Assembly (NCBI GenBank): GCA_019115425.1
Contig: DXDO01000089.1
Location: 1 to 8,340, forward strand
Source: Candidatus Agathobaculum merdigallinarum
Lineage (GTDB): Bacteria; Bacillota; Clostridia; Oscillospirales; Butyricicoccaceae
DNA length: 8,340 nt
Direction: 5' to 3'
This document shows positions 7,022 through 8,340 of this stretch, piece after piece. The position numbers and the translations under genes were made by a program. Numbering within the stretch: the first letter of the stretch is position 1; each line of letters starts with the position of its first letter. The notes under the pieces were generated by a model. That model made no database searches and was not told where the DNA came from. It was given only the letters and a program-made list of their open reading frames with translations.

Positions 7022-7706
7022 ACTGCTGTCCTCCTCCGCGTTCTGGATGTTCCTGTCCATCGCCTGCTACGCGCTCGGCGTCAAGCTCCAGCAGAGAACC
7101 GGTTCTCCGCTGTGCAACCCGCTGCTGATCGCCTCCGTGCTGGTCGGCGTTGTGCTGGTGGGCACCGGCACCGCTTACCAGACTTATGAGCAGTCCGGCA
7201 CGTTGATCTCTTTTTTCCTGACGCCTGCGACAGTCGCGCTCGCCGTCCCCATCTTTCGCAAGCTGGATGTGCTGCGCGCCAGCCTGCTGCCCGTTCTGGC
7301 GGGGGCATTTGTGGGATCGGTGGTCTCGATCGTCAGCGTGATCGGGTTCAGCCGTCTGTTCGGCCTTTCGGATGTGACCATGCGCTCACTCGTTCCCAAA
7401 TCGGTCACAACGCCGATCGCCGTGGCGCTCTCCGACATGCTCGGCGGCCTGTCCGCAGTGACGGCGATCTCGGTCGTATTCACCGGCATCGTGGGCGCGA
7501 TCCTGCTGCCCAGCTTCCTGAAAGCGCTGGGTGTCAAGGCCCCCGTGCAGATGGGCCTGTCGATCGGCACGGCTGCGCACGCGGTCGGCACCTCGCGCGC
7601 CATCGAACTGGGCGAAACCGAGGGCGCGATGAGCGGCCTTGCCATCGGTGTGGCTGGCTTACTGACCGCAGTGATCGTCTCGGTGGGATCGGCGTTTATC
7701 GCATGA
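7014..7706 (+). CDS. lrgB: LrgB family membrane protein, partner of LrgA
   Basis: A 230-residue multi-pass membrane protein, the normal length for LrgB/CidB. The C-terminal half holds the family signature: LVPKSVTTPIAVALSDMLGG, then GLSIGTAAHAVGTSRAIELG and AMSGLAIGVAGLLTAVIV. It should act with LrgA in the cytoplasmic membrane, either modulating lysis or moving pyruvate or similar small acids. The ATG at 7014 is preferred over an in-frame ATG at 6966 because AGGAGG (6999-7004) precedes it and MSELLSSSAFWMF is a typical N-terminus. The gene is followed eleven bases later by a strong terminator, so it ends the operon. Confidence 0.93.
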   Translation: MSELLSSSAFWMFLSIACYALGVKLQQRTGSPLCNPLLIASVLVGVVLVGTGTAYQTYEQSGTLISFFLTPATVALAVPIFRKLDVLRASLLPVLAGAFVGSVVSIVSVIGFSRLFGLSDVTMRSLVPKSVTTPIAVALSDMLGGLSAVTAISVVFTGIVGAILLPSFLKALGVKAPVQMGLSIGTAAHAVGTSRAIELGETEGAMSGLAIGVAGLLTAVIVSVGSAFIA

Positions 7707-7717
7707 CAATATATGAG

Positions 7718-7746
7718 AAAGAGCGGCATCCGGCCGCTCTTTTTTG
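7718..7746 (+). terminator. Intrinsic terminator of the lrgAB operon
   Basis: GAGCGGC and GCCGCTC pair perfectly around a 5-base loop; flanking AAA and TTT can lengthen the stem to ten pairs. Six T (7740-7745) follow the stem's C, and T-rich sequence continues past 7750. Confidence 0.9.
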
Positions 7747-7770
7747 TTCTTTATTTTCCCACAAAATCAC

Positions 7771-7804
7771 AAAATAAAGAGGGCGGGCATTTCTGCCCAC
7801 CCTC
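7771..7804 (-). terminator. Intrinsic terminator of the rubrerythrin gene
   Basis: The arms at 7779-7789 and 7794-7804 pair over 11 positions around a TTTC loop on the plus strand. The single irregular pair is C-A in plus-strand RNA but a stable G-U in minus-strand RNA, and on the minus strand the stem is followed by TTTATTTT. The direction is therefore minus, fitting the rubrerythrin tail 25 bases upstream. It converges on the lrgAB terminator. Confidence 0.8.
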
Positions 7805-7828
7805 TGCGGAATCTCTATCGGTATGGAA

Positions 7829-7882
7829 TTAGCCGAAGTAGCGCTGCAGCAGGCCCTCGAAAGCCTTGCCGTGTCTGGCCTC
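7829..7882 (-). pseudogene. C-terminal 17 codons of a reverse-type rubrerythrin (NADH peroxidase), separated from the rest of the gene
   Basis: The minus strand encodes EARHGKAFEGLLQRYFG and a TAA stop, which from family knowledge is the end of clostridial reverse rubrerythrins (rubredoxin domain first, then a ferritin-like di-iron domain); the Glu and His of EARH are part of the di-iron site. These enzymes remove hydrogen peroxide in anaerobes. Going upstream in frame, similarity stops: the preceding codons read FF-stop-AWNV. No start codon or ribosome binding site is present, so this piece is not expressed as such. Its own terminator is still in place downstream, showing that it is the original gene end. 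The missing front part should lie beyond the right-hand element, possibly with a substitute 3' end that keeps the gene intact. Confidence 0.75.
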
Positions 7883-7899
7883 GACATTCCACGCTCAGA
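7874..7899. other. Putative attachment-site junction (attL/attR) of an integrated element
   Basis: Rubrerythrin similarity ends at about 7883, and base composition turns AT-rich from about 7890 on. Around this point lies an imperfect inverted repeat: TCTGGCC at 7874-7880 and GCTCAGA at 7893-7899 (5 of 7 positions symmetrical) with 12 bases between, resembling the core layout used by tyrosine recombinases. An integrase gene follows within about 120 bases. The exact crossover point cannot be fixed without the other end of the element or an empty site. Confidence 0.5.
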
Positions 7900-8016
7900 A
7901 AAATATGCAGATTTTTCCTTTTTCAAGTGTGTATAACAGGGTTTCGCTTTGCTGAATGTTCTTATTTCAAGATTTTCTGCAAAATTGCCCTTCTGGTCGC
8001 CCTTCAGCTCACCCCC
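7900..8016. other. Gene-free AT-rich end of the element
   Basis: No reading frame or RNA gene is supported here. The only structure I see is a weak mirrored pair, TGCAGATTTTT near 7906-7916 and GATTTTCTGCA near 7972-7982, which might be integrase arm-binding sites or chance in AT-rich DNA. An intact plus-strand reading frame crosses the region but is only antisense to the integrase. Confidence 0.3.
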
Positions 8017-8340
8017 TCATTCTCCACTCTGGTTGAGTATGGCAAGCAGGTCATCCCTCATGCCTTGTGTAATGTGCTGATAGTATCTGAGTGTGGTTTC
8101 CTCTTTGGAGTGGCCCAATCTCTTTTTGGTAACAATGGCGGGAACATTATGCTCTGCAAGCCAACTGGCGTGAGTATGTCTGAGGTTATGATATTTAAAG
8201 GGAACGGACAGTTCCTTGCGACTGATCCTACCCAAAAACTTCTCACTATCAGGAGTAAGTAATTCCCCATTGGACTTGACATTGATAAGCCCAAGGTCAT
8301 CCCTGATCACCTTGGGCTTATCCCTACCCATATCCACGGC
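8017..8340 (-). CDS. Tyrosine recombinase/integrase, C-terminal catalytic part (5' end outside window)
   Basis: The last 107 residues of a phage/ICE-type integrase that cuts and rejoins DNA at att sites. The catalytic HxxR motif is HNLRHTHASWL, the next conserved histidine is in KRLGH, and the nucleophilic tyrosine is in TLRYYQHIT (second Y, two residues before H), as in the Tn916/phage integrase family. The frame continues past 8340; the GTG at 8335-8337 is an internal valine, not the start. Codons are clearly more AT-rich than in the uvr and lrg genes, consistent with recent transfer. The gene points toward the junction at about 7885, about 130 bases away, the usual place for an integrase at the end of its element. 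Confidence 0.93.
   Translation of the reverse strand, partial: AVDMGRDKPKVIRDDLGLINVKSNGELLTPDSEKFLGRISRKELSVPFKYHNLRHTHASWLAEHNVPAIVTKKRLGHSKEETTLRYYQHITQGMRDDLLAILNQSGE

Noticed and set aside
7696..7926. Minus-strand frame beginning MKKEKSAYFSERG
   Set aside because: Reads through both terminators and uses a different frame from the recognisable rubrerythrin tail; looks accidental.
7829..8016. A tRNA gene as the integration target
   Set aside because: No cloverleaf or T-loop sequence is visible; the junction sequence codes for a protein tail instead.
7744..8262. Plus-strand frame of 172 residues across the junction
   Set aside because: Begins inside a terminator T run and is antisense to the integrase; no domain features.
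1..8340. CRISPR array or tandem repeats
   Set aside because: No regularly spaced repeats were found on either strand.

Overview
The window looks like chromosomal DNA from a GC-rich member of the Clostridia, most likely the Oscillospirales/Ruminococcaceae group. The evidence is a Clostridia-type DUF4364 regulator, strong GGAGG ribosome binding sites, a clostridial RadC variant, and the C-terminal tail of a reverse-type rubrerythrin (NADH peroxidase) of the kind common in anaerobic clostridia. I cannot name the genus. The right end (from about 7885) is visibly more AT-rich and carries a phage/ICE-type integrase, so it is probably the edge of an inserted element.

Left block, all on the minus strand (5743 down to 1): GNAT acetyltransferase, radC-like gene, uvrB, a metallo-beta-lactamase-fold hydrolase, then uvrA, which runs off the window. 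Gaps are tiny or negative: radC ends on the base next to the uvrB start, uvrB overlaps the hydrolase gene by 4 bases, and the widest gap is 53 bases, before uvrA. This is probably one operon centred on nucleotide excision repair. UvrA and UvrB detect and verify DNA lesions; the other three proteins are passengers of uncertain role.

Central divergent region (5744-6092, no gene): it holds two candidate minus-strand promoters for the repair operon, a LexA/DinR-like box between them, and a terminator-like hairpin exactly at the predicted 5' end of the shorter transcript. There is a further small hairpin with a T run on the plus strand, and a plus-strand promoter for the next operon. All of these were read by eye and none is proven.

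Right block, plus strand (6093-7706): a DUF4364 winged-helix protein overlapping lrgA by 4 bases, which overlaps lrgB by 8 bases, ending in a clear intrinsic terminator. This reads as a predicted regulator together with a two-component LrgA/LrgB membrane system (holin/antiholin-like by name; LrgAB-type pairs are linked to pyruvate uptake in other Firmicutes).

Right edge (7707-8340): two converging terminators, the last 17 codons of a rubrerythrin gene on the minus strand that lose all homology at about 7883, then roughly 130 bases without a gene, then the catalytic C-terminus of a tyrosine recombinase. The simplest reading is the end of an integrated mobile element whose attachment site lies in the 3' end of a rubrerythrin gene. 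No CRISPR array, tRNA or rRNA was seen.
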